From CBDAQD01 sp965275905 (GTDB taxonomy: Bacteria > Pseudomonadota > Alphaproteobacteria > Rhizobiales > JAJFHC01): 64,000 nucleotides of DNA. Positions 19,774 through 28,094 of this stretch are shown here, piece after piece. A program made the translations under genes and the position numbers. The notes below the pieces were generated by a model, which did no database searches, was not told where the DNA came from, and was given only the letters and a program-made list of their open reading frames with translations. Positions within the stretch are counted from its first letter, which is position 1; every line of letters starts with the position of its first letter. Where the stretch lies: contig CBDHYJ010000033.1 in assembly GCA_965275905.1 (NCBI GenBank), positions 32,006 to 96,005 of the forward strand, in the 5' to 3' direction.

Positions 19774-20394
19774 TCACCCGGCAATGCTCGGCCGTTCTGC
19801 CACTTTCCGGCGCCACGCTATCAGGTTTGTCAATTCGGATGGAATCTCGACCTTTGCGAAATCGGCAAAGGCCAGTCCGGCAAACGCCGTGATATCCGCC
19901 ATCGAAAACGTTTCTCCCGCCAGATATTCGCTGTCCGCGAGAACGCCATCAAGATAGTGCATCGTGGCGGTGGCGACCTTCTCCCGTTTCCTGCCCCACT
20001 CGGCATTCTGATCGGTTTCGAGATCCGGTCCCAGACCGGGGGTCGCGTGATGGAAGTAATCCCCGACCGCGTCGAGCAGGCCGCTCTCTGCACGACGATT
20101 CATCATATGGATCACCGCACGCGCTCTGGCGTCCGTACCGCATAGCGACGGGCCGTCAAATGCTCCGTCAATGTATTCGGTAATGGCCGTGCATTGCGAA
20201 ATGTACGTCCCGTCCCGCAGCTCAAGAAGCGGCACGGCTGCATCCGGATTCTTCGCCCGGTAGGCTTTGGAACGGTGTTCGCCGTTCATTACATCCACGG
20301 GAATGAACTCCACCTTGTCCAGTGCCTGCTTCTCGGCGAGGGCAATGCGGACGCGCGCGGGGTTCGGGAAGCCTTCGATATCATAGATTTTCAC
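19774..20394 (-). CDS. Glutathione S-transferase family protein
   Basis: 206 residues. N-terminal thioredoxin-like domain (MKIYDIEGFPNPARVRIALAE ... AVPLLELRDGTYISQCTAITEYID) with the glutathione-binding Pro and acidic-Ser/Thr motif, then an all-helical C-terminal domain with the N-capping motif FSMADITAFAGL. Likely conjugates or reduces electrophiles. It is divergent from a TetR regulator and has an operator-like element 25 bp upstream of its start, so it is probably repressed by that protein. Substrate unknown. Confidence 0.92.
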   Translation of the reverse strand: MKIYDIEGFPNPARVRIALAEKQALDKVEFIPVDVMNGEHRSKAYRAKNPDAAVPLLELRDGTYISQCTAITEYIDGAFDGPSLCGTDARARAVIHMMNRRAESGLLDAVGDYFHHATPGLGPDLETDQNAEWGRKREKVATATMHYLDGVLADSEYLAGETFSMADITAFAGLAFADFAKVEIPSELTNLIAWRRKVAERPSIAG

Positions 20395-20418
20395 GGTAAC
20401 CGCCTTTCATTGAATTAT

Positions 20419-20436
20419 CTATCTACTGATAGGTAG
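20419..20436. promoter_or_regulatory. Putative TetR operator, GST side
   Basis: CTATCTACTGATAGGTAG is an imperfect palindrome about 25 bp upstream of the GST start codon. It shares the TATCTA...GATAG pattern with the element before the tetR gene, as expected if one repressor controls both directions. Confidence 0.55.
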
Positions 20437-20560
20437 TTTAATTTCGAAAAAAGAAAAGCCCTTTTTGTCATTCCTGTGTGAGGTCGGTCGCCGACGCCCA
20501 TCCTGCGACTGTCTCGTCAACGGCTTTGATTTGAATTCCTGAGATCGAAATGCCATATCT

Positions 20561-20574
20561 ATCTATCGATAGAT
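20561..20574. promoter_or_regulatory. Putative TetR operator, regulator side
   Basis: Perfect 14-bp palindrome ATCTATCGATAGAT, ending 18 bp before the tetR ATG, so it probably overlaps the regulator's promoter or leader and mediates autorepression. Matches the GST-side element in its half-site. Confidence 0.6.
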
Positions 20575-20592
20575 TAGCGAGGTTGGCGTGAA

Positions 20593-21147
20593 ATGACGGC
20601 AACAACGACAAAGCTGCTGGACGCGGCTGAAAAGCGAATGCGAAAGGGCGGTTACAACGCCGTCAGCTTTCGCGATCTGGCGGAAGATACCGGCATAAAG
20701 AGTTCGAGCGTTCACTATCACTTCTCGAGAAAGGAAGACCTCGGGATTGCGCTTGTCGAACGCTACTCGGAACGGTTCTTCAATGCGCTGGAGAAGTGCG
20801 CCGCGAGAGCAAAGACCCCTGCGGACAAGCTTAAAGCCTTCACCCGGGTCTATCGGGATGCGCTGGTCGAGGATGATGCCATTTGCCTGTGCGGCCTGCT
20901 GGGAGCCGAGAGTGGGGGATTGCCGCATCCGGTCGCGGACGGCGTTCAGAGTTTCTTCGATGCCAATATCGACTGGGTGGCGGGAGCATTGCCCGGCCGG
21001 ATTTCCAGAACCGGGCGCCGGAATCTGGCAAGCACCGTCCTGGCTGCCCATCAGGGCGCAATGATGCTGGCCACCAGCATGAACAGCATCAAGGTCTTCG
21101 ACACCATTACCGCCACGTCAACGAAACAAGCCCTTGCCGGCGGTTGA
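20593..21147 (+). CDS. TetR/AcrR-family repressor
   Basis: 184 residues. The N-terminal helix-turn-helix is clear (AVSFRDLAEDTGIKSSSVHYHFSRKEDLG, about residues 25-53) and the C-terminal ligand domain contains a CLCGLLGAESGGLP segment of the kind found in TetR proteins near redox or electrophile genes. It faces the GST/cupin pair and is followed after 8 bp by a flavin amine oxidase gene, so it probably controls both. Two cysteines in CLC could sense electrophiles, but this is a guess. Confidence 0.92.
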   Translation: MTATTTKLLDAAEKRMRKGGYNAVSFRDLAEDTGIKSSSVHYHFSRKEDLGIALVERYSERFFNALEKCAARAKTPADKLKAFTRVYRDALVEDDAICLCGLLGAESGGLPHPVADGVQSFFDANIDWVAGALPGRISRTGRRNLASTVLAAHQGAMMLATSMNSIKVFDTITATSTKQALAGG

Positions 21148-21155
21148 AGCTCGGG

Positions 21156-22238
21156 ATGATCGGTTCTCCAGACGAATTCGACGTGGTTGTGCTGGGCGGC
21201 GGACTGAGTGGTCTGGCGGCTGCGCTGTTGCTGCATGAAGCCGGCAAGTCCGTTTGCGTCCTCGAGGCTCGTGAGAACCCGGGAGGACGCGTCCGGTCGG
21301 TGTTTGATGGACGCGGCAGTTATCTCGCCGATCTTGGGCCGACCTGGATCTGGCCCGCCTACCAGCCTGTCCTTGCCCGCTGGATCGAAACACTCGGGTT
21401 ATCCGTGTTTCCCCAGTTTGATGATGGTGATGCGATTCTCGACCAGGGCGACGGGCAGTTATCTCAACGTGCCTTCGTGCCAGGGCAGATCGGAACCATG
21501 CGCGTCGCGGGCGGATCGCAGGCTTTGGTCGATGGGCTGGTGCGCAAACTCCCCGGCGGAACGATCCGAACCGGAGCACGGGTGAGTTCCGTGGCAATCG
21601 AGCCGGAGCGGGTGACAGTCACGACCGGGTCAGACGCACCGGTCGAAGCGAGCCGGCTCATCGTCGCCATGCCGCCGCGCATTGCGCTCAATACGGTGAA
21701 CTGGCAACCGCACCTTCCCCGTGAGCTGGCGCATGCGCTTGTCGGGACACCCACATGGATGGCGCCGCATGCAAAGGTCGTGGCCATCTATGAAACGGCG
21801 TTCTGGCGCAAGTTGGGATTGTCCGGACGTATTGTCGGCCATACCGGACCGATCGTCGAATGCCATGATCATTCCGGCCGTGATGGAACCACCGCCGCGC
21901 TGTGGGGATTTATCGGATGGCCTCATGAGATGCGCCTCGAAGCGGGCGACGGTCTGGTGAGCCGGATTCACAGCCAATTGAAGCGTTGTTTCGGAGCCGA
22001 AACGCCCGATCCTGTTGCGGTCCATATCGAAGACTGGTCACAGGATCCCCTCGTTGCCGCTCCGCAAGATCTCACCGGGCCCATGGTCCATCCGAGCGTT
22101 GGACCCGCCGAATTGCGGCGGCTGTATTTTGACGGTCGCGTGTCTTTCGCCGGTTCGGAAACGGCCGAACAAAGTCCGGGCCTGATCGAGGGGGCGTTCG
22201 ATGCCGCGGAGCGATCGGTATCCGGTCTTCTCGATTAA
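21156..22238 (+). CDS. Flavin-containing amine oxidase-like protein
   Basis: 360 residues. N-terminal Rossmann motif for FAD binding (DVVVLGGGLSGLAAALLLHEAGKSVCVLEARENPGGRVRS, described by GxGxxG and E of the second strand), a middle substrate domain and a C-terminal FAD motif (VSFAGSETAEQSPGLIEGAFDAAERS). It belongs to the monoamine oxidase/phytoene dehydrogenase superfamily. The ATG at 21156 is used; a much longer frame upstream overlaps tetR and lacks similarity. Eight bases from tetR, hence probably one transcript under its control. Substrate unknown. Confidence 0.9.
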   Translation: MIGSPDEFDVVVLGGGLSGLAAALLLHEAGKSVCVLEARENPGGRVRSVFDGRGSYLADLGPTWIWPAYQPVLARWIETLGLSVFPQFDDGDAILDQGDGQLSQRAFVPGQIGTMRVAGGSQALVDGLVRKLPGGTIRTGARVSSVAIEPERVTVTTGSDAPVEASRLIVAMPPRIALNTVNWQPHLPRELAHALVGTPTWMAPHAKVVAIYETAFWRKLGLSGRIVGHTGPIVECHDHSGRDGTTAALWGFIGWPHEMRLEAGDGLVSRIHSQLKRCFGAETPDPVAVHIEDWSQDPLVAAPQDLTGPMVHPSVGPAELRRLYFDGRVSFAGSETAEQSPGLIEGAFDAAERSVSGLLD

Positions 22239-23020
22239 ACGGCGGTCCCGGGTCCAGAAGCTGTGCGCCGGACCTGAACGCCTGAAATCCGGTATGGCGG
22301 CAGATCGTCTCAGCCACCTTCCGGCGGAAGTGCGCGGCCTGACGTTTGCCGTCGTTCCGACCAAAACGAGCAATTTCTTATCAAGACTGTCCGCGGCTCT
22401 ACCGCGGCCTGTAGGCTGACGCTCCTCTCCGAGCCGCCGCGTCTTCAGCCTTCCCCCGATCTTTCTCGCCTGCGCCGGATGGCTTGTTGCGTTCACGCTG
22501 ACAAAGAAATCACAGAAATCTGCCGTTTTTCATATGGCACTACCCGTTCCAGGCGGCCATACCCTGATTCGCCGAACGCCCCTTGGAGTGAGTCTGCTCG
22601 GTTTTCCGGCATCAATTCCGGAGGCGGTACGACCGTCCCGTAGTCGGCTCAAACCGGCGTCCTTTGAGGTCGCGGTTTCCTGCCTGGCGTTGGCAACGGG
22701 TATGGCCCGGCCCTCATCTGGCGCGACGAGCACCGGCCGGAACGCGCTGCCGACGTGATCTCTGTAACAAGTCGTCAAAAAGAGTTGATCGCTCAACGGC
22801 TTGAAGGGGCCGCGTCAGAGGCATATCTGCGAGTCAGGATTAGAGGGCGAGATTCCCTTGGAAGCTTGAACAGAGTAATCGTGGCAAAAGCGCAACACCG
22901 GATTGTCATCTCGTTGGCAACATATTCAGGTCTCCGCGACGCCCCGGTTTGAACACTTTCGGCACCTACCTCACGGATCAGCCAGAGCGGGCGGTGTTTG
23001 AAAGTCTGAAAGGAATAGGA
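22239..23020. other. Gene-less stretch
   Basis: About 780 bases with only short frames that show no recognisable domain. The final part should contain the promoter of the next outer-membrane protein gene; an AGGAATAGGA ribosome binding region ends it. Possible remnant of lost genes, but no similarity to a transposase or other family could be recognised. Confidence 0.45.
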
Positions 23021-23596
23021 ATGACAAGAACATCAATTCTTTCGTCTGTCGCTGCGGTGGCCTTGTTGGCCGGGGGCGGGCAGGCCGTGGCCGCGGATCT
23101 GCCGCCGGCGCCCGATGCGGGCGTTATCGCGCCGGCGCCGCCCGTTCTGGGCAACTGGTATGTCCGCGGTGACGTCGGCCTCGGCATTTTTGACGGCCAG
23201 GGCAGTGATGAAGCGTTTACCGGCGGAATCGGCATCGGTTACCGGTGGTCGGATCTGCTGCGCACCGACGTAACCGTTGATTATACAGGGGAATATGACC
23301 TCAGCGGCGGTGTCGATGCAGAGGCCTACACGGTGCTGGCCAACGCCTATGTCGACTTCAATCTCGGCCCGGCCTGGTTCAAGCCTTATGTCGGTGCCGG
23401 TATCGGTTACGGTGACGTCGATTTCTCCGGCAGAAGCGACGATGACGGTTTTGCCTATGCAGGCTACGCCGGACTGAGCTTCGACGTCTCGCCGGGCACC
23501 GAACTCGACATCGGCTACCGCTATCGCGGCATTTCGATCGGCGGCCCTGACTTCGAAGATCACGCTATCCGCGCCGGTGTCCGCTGGGGATTCTGA
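23021..23596 (+). CDS. Outer-membrane beta-barrel protein (Omp25/31-like), second copy
   Basis: 191 residues with signal peptide (SSVAAVALLAGGGQAVAADLPPAP) and eight amphipathic strands, ending in the C-terminal signature IRAGVRWGF. The same AVAADLPP processing region and barrel architecture as the protein at 17,936-18,631, but shorter and with different loops, so the two look like paralogues. The ATG at 23021 has AGGAATAGGA upstream; an in-frame GTG-like extension to 22949 would disrupt the signal peptide. Followed by a strong terminator. Confidence 0.88.
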   Translation: MTRTSILSSVAAVALLAGGGQAVAADLPPAPDAGVIAPAPPVLGNWYVRGDVGLGIFDGQGSDEAFTGGIGIGYRWSDLLRTDVTVDYTGEYDLSGGVDAEAYTVLANAYVDFNLGPAWFKPYVGAGIGYGDVDFSGRSDDDGFAYAGYAGLSFDVSPGTELDIGYRYRGISIGGPDFEDHAIRAGVRWGF

Positions 23597-23630
23597 TTGC
23601 GCTGGTCCTGACGGGCTGGAGACATAGAGA

Positions 23631-23663
23631 CGGCGGTGGAGCGATCCACCGCCGTTTTTTTTT
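23631..23663 (+). terminator. Rho-independent terminator
   Basis: Perfect 10-bp stem CGGCGGTGGA / TCCACCGCCG with loop GCGA, followed by ten T residues, 35 bp after the outer-membrane protein stop. Strong intrinsic terminator. Confidence 0.92.
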
Positions 23664-24052
23664 GGAAAACTGCCGTTTTGGGCGTTCTTTAGCGCAACGC
23701 CGGGTCAAATTTGGCGAACGGCATATCCGAATCCGGACGTTTCCTGCGGCTGTTCGAGATCACACACCGAAAGGGCTTGCGTACGCAGTATTTGCGTACA
23801 CAACGTTCAGTTGGTGCTCCCGACCCTGGTTTCGCACCATAGGCTTTTCCAGCTATGCATTTGTCATTCTTGGTCGAGCATTCGGCGAGACCAAGAATCC
23901 ATTGGCAGATGCTGCGGAGTGCCGATCGTGTAAGTGGATCCTTGCCGGTGCATTGCCCCGGCAAGGATTACTGAGAGGGCCAGTTGCTCCTGTAAAGACC
24001 GCCATAGGCCTTCACGCGAAGCAGAGTTGAAGGCACATTACCCGTTATGCGG
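23664..24052. other. Gene-less stretch with a strong hairpin
   Basis: No credible gene. It contains a perfect 11-bp stem ATCCTTGCCGG / CCGGCAAGGAT with a 9-base loop (23938-23968) and a nearby CTTGGTC...GACCAAG stem. There is no T-run on either side, so a terminator is not clear; a structured RNA or a repeat is possible. Confidence 0.45.
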
Positions 24053-24520
24053 CTATCGCCGCAGCCCGTTCACGAAATTCAGATAGAGCATGTAGAACAG
24101 CGCCGAGCAGCACGCGACAAGCAGCGCATAGGCCATGTTGATACCCAGGCTCGTGAAACCAAGCGCGTGAATCAGTCCGGCGGTCAATTGGTCGTTGCTG
24201 ACCGCGGCCAGTCCGATCGTCGCAAATGCAAGGCACAGCGTAGCAAATTGCGGAATGACCGCCGCAACCACGGCAGCGAGACTGCGCGCCTGGTGGACAA
24301 ACAGAGCCAGGCCACCGGCGGTCAGCACAAACGCGACGGCGGCAAGCAGGGCCCAGGGACCAAACCCCACGCTTTTGGACAAGATGGGTGAAATATCGAA
24401 GCCCAGGGTCAGAAAATGACCGAAAGCTGCGAGTTTCTGAATAATGGCCTGCTGTCCCAGCACTATGAGAGGCATCGCCAAGGCCAGCACAACGGCAACA
24501 AAATGAGCGGCGCTACGCAT
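24053..24520 (-). CDS. Small integral membrane protein of unknown function
   Basis: About 155 residues with four hydrophobic segments (HFVAVVLALAMPLIVLG; WALLAAVAFVLTAGGLALFV; SLAAVVAAVIPQFATLCLAFATIGL; INMAYALLVACCSALFYMLYL). No family was recognised. The ATG at 24520 is taken as start; a GTG at 24544 would add eight residues. It lies alone between a gene-less stretch and the AraC-type regulator gene, on the same strand as the latter but 300 bp downstream, so an operon is uncertain. Confidence 0.68.
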   Translation of the reverse strand: MRSAAHFVAVVLALAMPLIVLGQQAIIQKLAAFGHFLTLGFDISPILSKSVGFGPWALLAAVAFVLTAGGLALFVHQARSLAAVVAAVIPQFATLCLAFATIGLAAVSNDQLTAGLIHALGFTSLGINMAYALLVACCSALFYMLYLNFVNGLRR

Positions 24521-24823
24521 GATCAAGAACCCGTTTTCTGCCACGAGGTACGGGTATCGGGCGCCTTAACGGGCCAAGTTATAGCTAGCTTTTCTGCCGG
24601 GGGCGGTGGCAGATTCACTGTTTATTGGAGGCCCTAACGCTTCGATCCCCGACCAAAGTTTCAGAGATCATCTCTCTCCTGCCTTCGAGTGTAGCGGTGT
24701 TCCGTTAAGAAGCGGCTTTCCGAATTGTTACAAGTTGAGCCAAAAGCGCACCGTTTTCCGGTCCGGATATCAAGTGTGTCGCGGTCATTGCGGGGATGTG
24801 ATGGCCCGATTGCGGGACTTTGC

Positions 24824-25849
24824 CTATCCGCAGAGTTTCCCGGAAAACTTGTTCCGGTACTCGACCGGCGATGTCCCCACATGCCTCATGAATGCGCGCC
24901 GAAGGCGCTGCTCATCGCCGAGACCGCTTGCGGCAGCAACCTCCGCAAGGGCATGGGCGCCATTCTTCAGCAACCGCTTGGCAGCGTCGACGCGGAGCAT
25001 CTCCACCGATCGCGCCGGGGTGACGCCGGTCCGCTCGCGGTAGCGGCGGGCAAATGTCCTCGGGGTCATGCCGGCATGCTGCGCGAGTCTTTCGACGCTC
25101 AGATCGTTTTGAAGATTTGCGGCGATCCAGGCGTGCAGATCGGAAAACGTGCCGTCCCGATCGGACTGCTGAGCCCGGAGAACATTGGAGAATTGCGATT
25201 GGCCGCCGGGCCGCTTGAAAAACACGACGAGTGACTGGGCGACCTGCATTGCGGTTTCGTGCCCATGGTCCTCCTCGACCATGGCAATGGCCAGATCAAT
25301 ACCGGCCGTGACGCCGGCGGACGACCAGATCTTGCCGTCCTTCAGAAACAGGGGATCGCACTTGACGTCGATTTCGGGATGGTGGCGCTGGAGATCGGCA
25401 ACGTAGCGCCAGTGGGTGGTGGCGGCCTTGCCGTCGAGCAGGCCCGCTCTCGCTGTCAGAAACGCACCCATGCAGGTCGAAGCTATACGGCGGCAGTCGT
25501 CCTGCAGGGCGCATACCCAGTCGACAAGCGTCTGTTCCTCGATGAGTTCAAAAATTCCGTCGCCGCCCGCGATGACGAGCGTGTCGACGGGGTCTGCTGC
25601 CGCCTGTTCGAGCGACAGCGTGCCGACCGCAATGCCTGTGTCGGTCGCTATTTCGCCGCCCGCCGGCGAGGCCAGAACGACTTCGTAACGCGGTGTGCCG
25701 GGTTGAATTGCGTCGGCATTGTTGGCGGTCGTGAAGACCTGCGCCGGACCTGCGGCGTCGAGCAGGGTGACGCCCGGATAGATGACGATAACCACGCGTC
25801 TCGGCGGGATTTCGCGTTTATACCCGGAGTTGGCAGAATCTGACATCAT
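24824..25849 (-). CDS. GlxA-type transcriptional regulator (DJ-1/PfpI plus AraC)
   Basis: 341 residues. N-terminal DJ-1/PfpI amidotransferase-like domain (about 18-190: VVIVIYPGVTLLDAAGPAQVF, with the nucleophile-elbow region STCMGAFLTARAG) and a C-terminal AraC pair of helix-turn-helices (LSVERLAQHAGMTPRTFARRYRERTG and ALAEVAAASGLGDEQRLRRAF). Such regulators often activate catabolism of quaternary amines or small metabolites. It is divergent from an MFS permease gene with 72 bp between, so that gene is the likely target. Confidence 0.93.
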   Translation of the reverse strand: MMSDSANSGYKREIPPRRVVIVIYPGVTLLDAAGPAQVFTTANNADAIQPGTPRYEVVLASPAGGEIATDTGIAVGTLSLEQAAADPVDTLVIAGGDGIFELIEEQTLVDWVCALQDDCRRIASTCMGAFLTARAGLLDGKAATTHWRYVADLQRHHPEIDVKCDPLFLKDGKIWSSAGVTAGIDLAIAMVEEDHGHETAMQVAQSLVVFFKRPGGQSQFSNVLRAQQSDRDGTFSDLHAWIAANLQNDLSVERLAQHAGMTPRTFARRYRERTGVTPARSVEMLRVDAAKRLLKNGAHALAEVAAASGLGDEQRLRRAFMRHVGTSPVEYRNKFSGKLCG

Positions 25850-25921
25850 ATTGTCATTTATGCCAAGTCGAGCGGCGGGTAAACAGAATTCGTTCTGTCG
25901 TTTTGATCTACCGAGGCTGTC

Positions 25922-27154
25922 TTGCGGAATCCGGAGCCCGATCAGGTTGCATGGCGTCCCTGGCTCATCGTCGCCCTTTCCTTCCTGGCGCTGGCCTTCG
26001 CCTATTCCGCGCGGGCGGCCTTCGGGCTTGTCATGCCGCTGCTGGAACAGGAACTGGGGTGGTCACGCAGTTTCACCTCGGGAACTGCTGCGTTTGCGCT
26101 CATTACGATGGCAATGCTTGCGCCCCTGGGAGGGCGTCTGGTGGACCGCCAGGGCGCGCGTGCCGTTATTCTGATCGGTCTGGCAATGCTGGCCGCCGGG
26201 TGCTTTCTGATTGCGATTACGAGCAGTCCGGTGGCGTTTTTCGTGGCTTTCGGCGGTATCGCCGCGGTCGGCTTCGGCCTCGTCGCAACCCATGTGGTGT
26301 CCGCGGCCGTTGAGCAGGACTTTGAAGCCAATCGCGGCCTCGCCACAGGTATCGCCACGTCCGGATCCACCGGCGGCCAGTTTCTCGTCGTACCGCTCCT
26401 CGCCTTGTTGCTGACATCGCAGAGCTGGCGGGTGGCGTTCGTCGCATTGGGAATTGCAACCGTTGTAATGATGATCTGCGTGGTCCGCTGGTTTCCGTCG
26501 GGCGCCGGGTCCGGCCGCGGGGACGCGGCCGCTTCGGACCATTCATCCGGATTCATGACCGACACGCTCTCGATAATCCGTATGCCGGCGTTCCAGATCC
26601 TGTTCTGGAGCTACTTTATCTGCGGCTACACGACATCCGGCGTCATCGAAACGCATTTCCTGCCCTACGCCTCGTTCTGCGGTTTTGGCCCCGTTCCGTC
26701 AGCAACGGCTTACGGTTTGCTTTCGGCCGTGAATCTGGTCGGGATGATCGCGGCCGGCTGGCTGACGGATCGTGTGCACCGCCCGCTTCTGCTTGGCGGC
26801 ATTTATCTGATCCGCGGCCTGACATTCATCATTCTCGTCCATGTCGGCGTCAGCCTGGAAACGCTGTTTCTGTTCGCGATCCTGTTCGGACTGGTCGATT
26901 ATTCGACCGTCCCGGTGACCGCGAGTCTTGTTGCCAGTCACATCGGTGTCCGTGTCATGGGACTCGCGTTCGGTCTGATCTCTGCGGGACATCAGATCGG
27001 CGCGGCGATCGGCGCTTATTTCGGCGGTGTCCTGTTCGATCTCTATGCCCGCTACGACTGGGTCTGGTGGTCGTCGCTGTGGCTCGCCGTGATCGCAGGG
27101 CTGATGGTCTTTGCTCTCCGCGACAAGCCGAGGGCCGGATTTGCCACCGGATGA
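25922..27154 (+). CDS. Major facilitator superfamily transporter
   Basis: About 410 residues with twelve predicted membrane segments. The loop GGRLVDRQGARAVILIGL is the MFS motif between helices 2 and 3, and GWLTDRVHRPLLLGGIYLI its counterpart in the second half. Resembles monocarboxylate/oxalate-formate type MFS carriers. The TTG at 25922 follows GAGG and is the best available start, since the next Met lies inside a membrane helix. It converges with psuG, the two stops being 4 bp apart. Likely regulated by the divergent GlxA-type protein; substrate unknown. Confidence 0.88.
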   Translation: MRNPEPDQVAWRPWLIVALSFLALAFAYSARAAFGLVMPLLEQELGWSRSFTSGTAAFALITMAMLAPLGGRLVDRQGARAVILIGLAMLAAGCFLIAITSSPVAFFVAFGGIAAVGFGLVATHVVSAAVEQDFEANRGLATGIATSGSTGGQFLVVPLLALLLTSQSWRVAFVALGIATVVMMICVVRWFPSGAGSGRGDAAASDHSSGFMTDTLSIIRMPAFQILFWSYFICGYTTSGVIETHFLPYASFCGFGPVPSATAYGLLSAVNLVGMIAAGWLTDRVHRPLLLGGIYLIRGLTFIILVHVGVSLETLFLFAILFGLVDYSTVPVTASLVASHIGVRVMGLAFGLISAGHQIGAAIGAYFGGVLFDLYARYDWVWWSSLWLAVIAGLMVFALRDKPRAGFATG

Positions 27155-27158
27155 GGCA

Positions 27159-28094
27159 TCAGTCCACTTCATGGAGCGAGACGGCAATCTCCGCCGCCAC
27201 GCGAGCATTCGAGAGAACAAGTTCCCGGTTGGCGTCCAGGCTGGTTGCGCCTGTCAGTTCGGAAATCCGCGCCAGCAGGAACGGCGTCAGCGCCTTGCCG
27301 GATATGCCGCCCGCGTCCGCGTCGCGGGCGGCGTCGGCAACCGCGTTTTCGACCGTTGCGCGGTCGAGGCCATGCTCGACCGGAATCGGATTGGCGATCA
27401 CGACACCGCTTGTGATGCCGAGCGACCAGTGCGTATGCAGGAATCGCGCGGCGTGTCCGGGCGTGTCGAGCCGCTCCGTGACGCCGTAATCGGTTTCGCG
27501 GACGTAGAACGCCGGCAGGACATCGGTGCCGTATCCTATGACGGGTACGCCGAGGGTCTCGAGATATTCGACCGTGAGACCGAGATCGAGAATCGCCTTG
27601 AAGCCGGCGCTGACGACAGCCACGGGTGTGCGGCCGAGTTCCGTCAGGTCGCCGCTGATGTCGAAGGTCTTTTCGGCACCTCTGTGAACACCGCCGATCC
27701 CGCCGGTCGCGAAGACCCGGATCCCTGCATATGCAGCGATGCGCATGGTCGCGGCGACGGTGGTGCCGCCGGGGCTGCCTGACACGAGGCAGGCGGCAAG
27801 ATCCGGCAATCCCACTTTTCGCGCGCCTGCCGCGGGATCCGCAATGCGGGCGAGCTCGTCCGTCTCCAGGCCGACCTTCAGCCTGCCGTCCATGACGGCG
27901 ATGGTGGCGGGGACGGCACCGTGGGCGCGCACCGCGTTTTCAGCGGATTTCGCAGTCTCGAGATTGACCGGATGCGGTAGGCCATGCGTGATGATGGTCG
28001 ATTCCAGGGCGACAAGAGCCTTGCCGTCGCGGTGCGCCTCGAGCACTTCGGCGCTGAAATCAGGTTCGATCCTGGCGGAATTTGTTGAAATCAT
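27159..28094 (-). CDS. psuG: Pseudouridine-5'-phosphate glycosidase PsuG
   Basis: Cleaves pseudouridine 5'-phosphate to uracil and ribose 5-phosphate. 311 residues, the usual length. The catalytic residues known from E. coli PsuG fall at the same numbers here: E31 (ALESTIITHG), K93 (ARKVGLPDL), D149 (DISGDLTEL) and K166 (VSAGFKAIL, the Schiff-base lysine). The ATG at 28094 overlaps the kinase gene stop by four bases, so psuK-psuG are translationally coupled and form the pathway pseudouridine to pseudouridine-5'-P to uracil. A longer upstream frame would run inside psuK out of frame. Confidence 0.96.
   Translation of the reverse strand: MISTNSARIEPDFSAEVLEAHRDGKALVALESTIITHGLPHPVNLETAKSAENAVRAHGAVPATIAVMDGRLKVGLETDELARIADPAAGARKVGLPDLAACLVSGSPGGTTVAATMRIAAYAGIRVFATGGIGGVHRGAEKTFDISGDLTELGRTPVAVVSAGFKAILDLGLTVEYLETLGVPVIGYGTDVLPAFYVRETDYGVTERLDTPGHAARFLHTHWSLGITSGVVIANPIPVEHGLDRATVENAVADAARDADAGGISGKALTPFLLARISELTGATSLDANRELVLSNARVAAEIAVSLHEVD

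Noticed and set aside
22239..23020. Possible transposase remnant in the gene-less stretch
   Set aside because: Read in all frames; nothing resembling a catalytic motif, and no terminal inverted repeats were seen.
23662..24030. A 122-codon frame after the terminator at 23,663
   Set aside because: Starts inside the terminator, no domain, no ribosome binding site, irregular composition.
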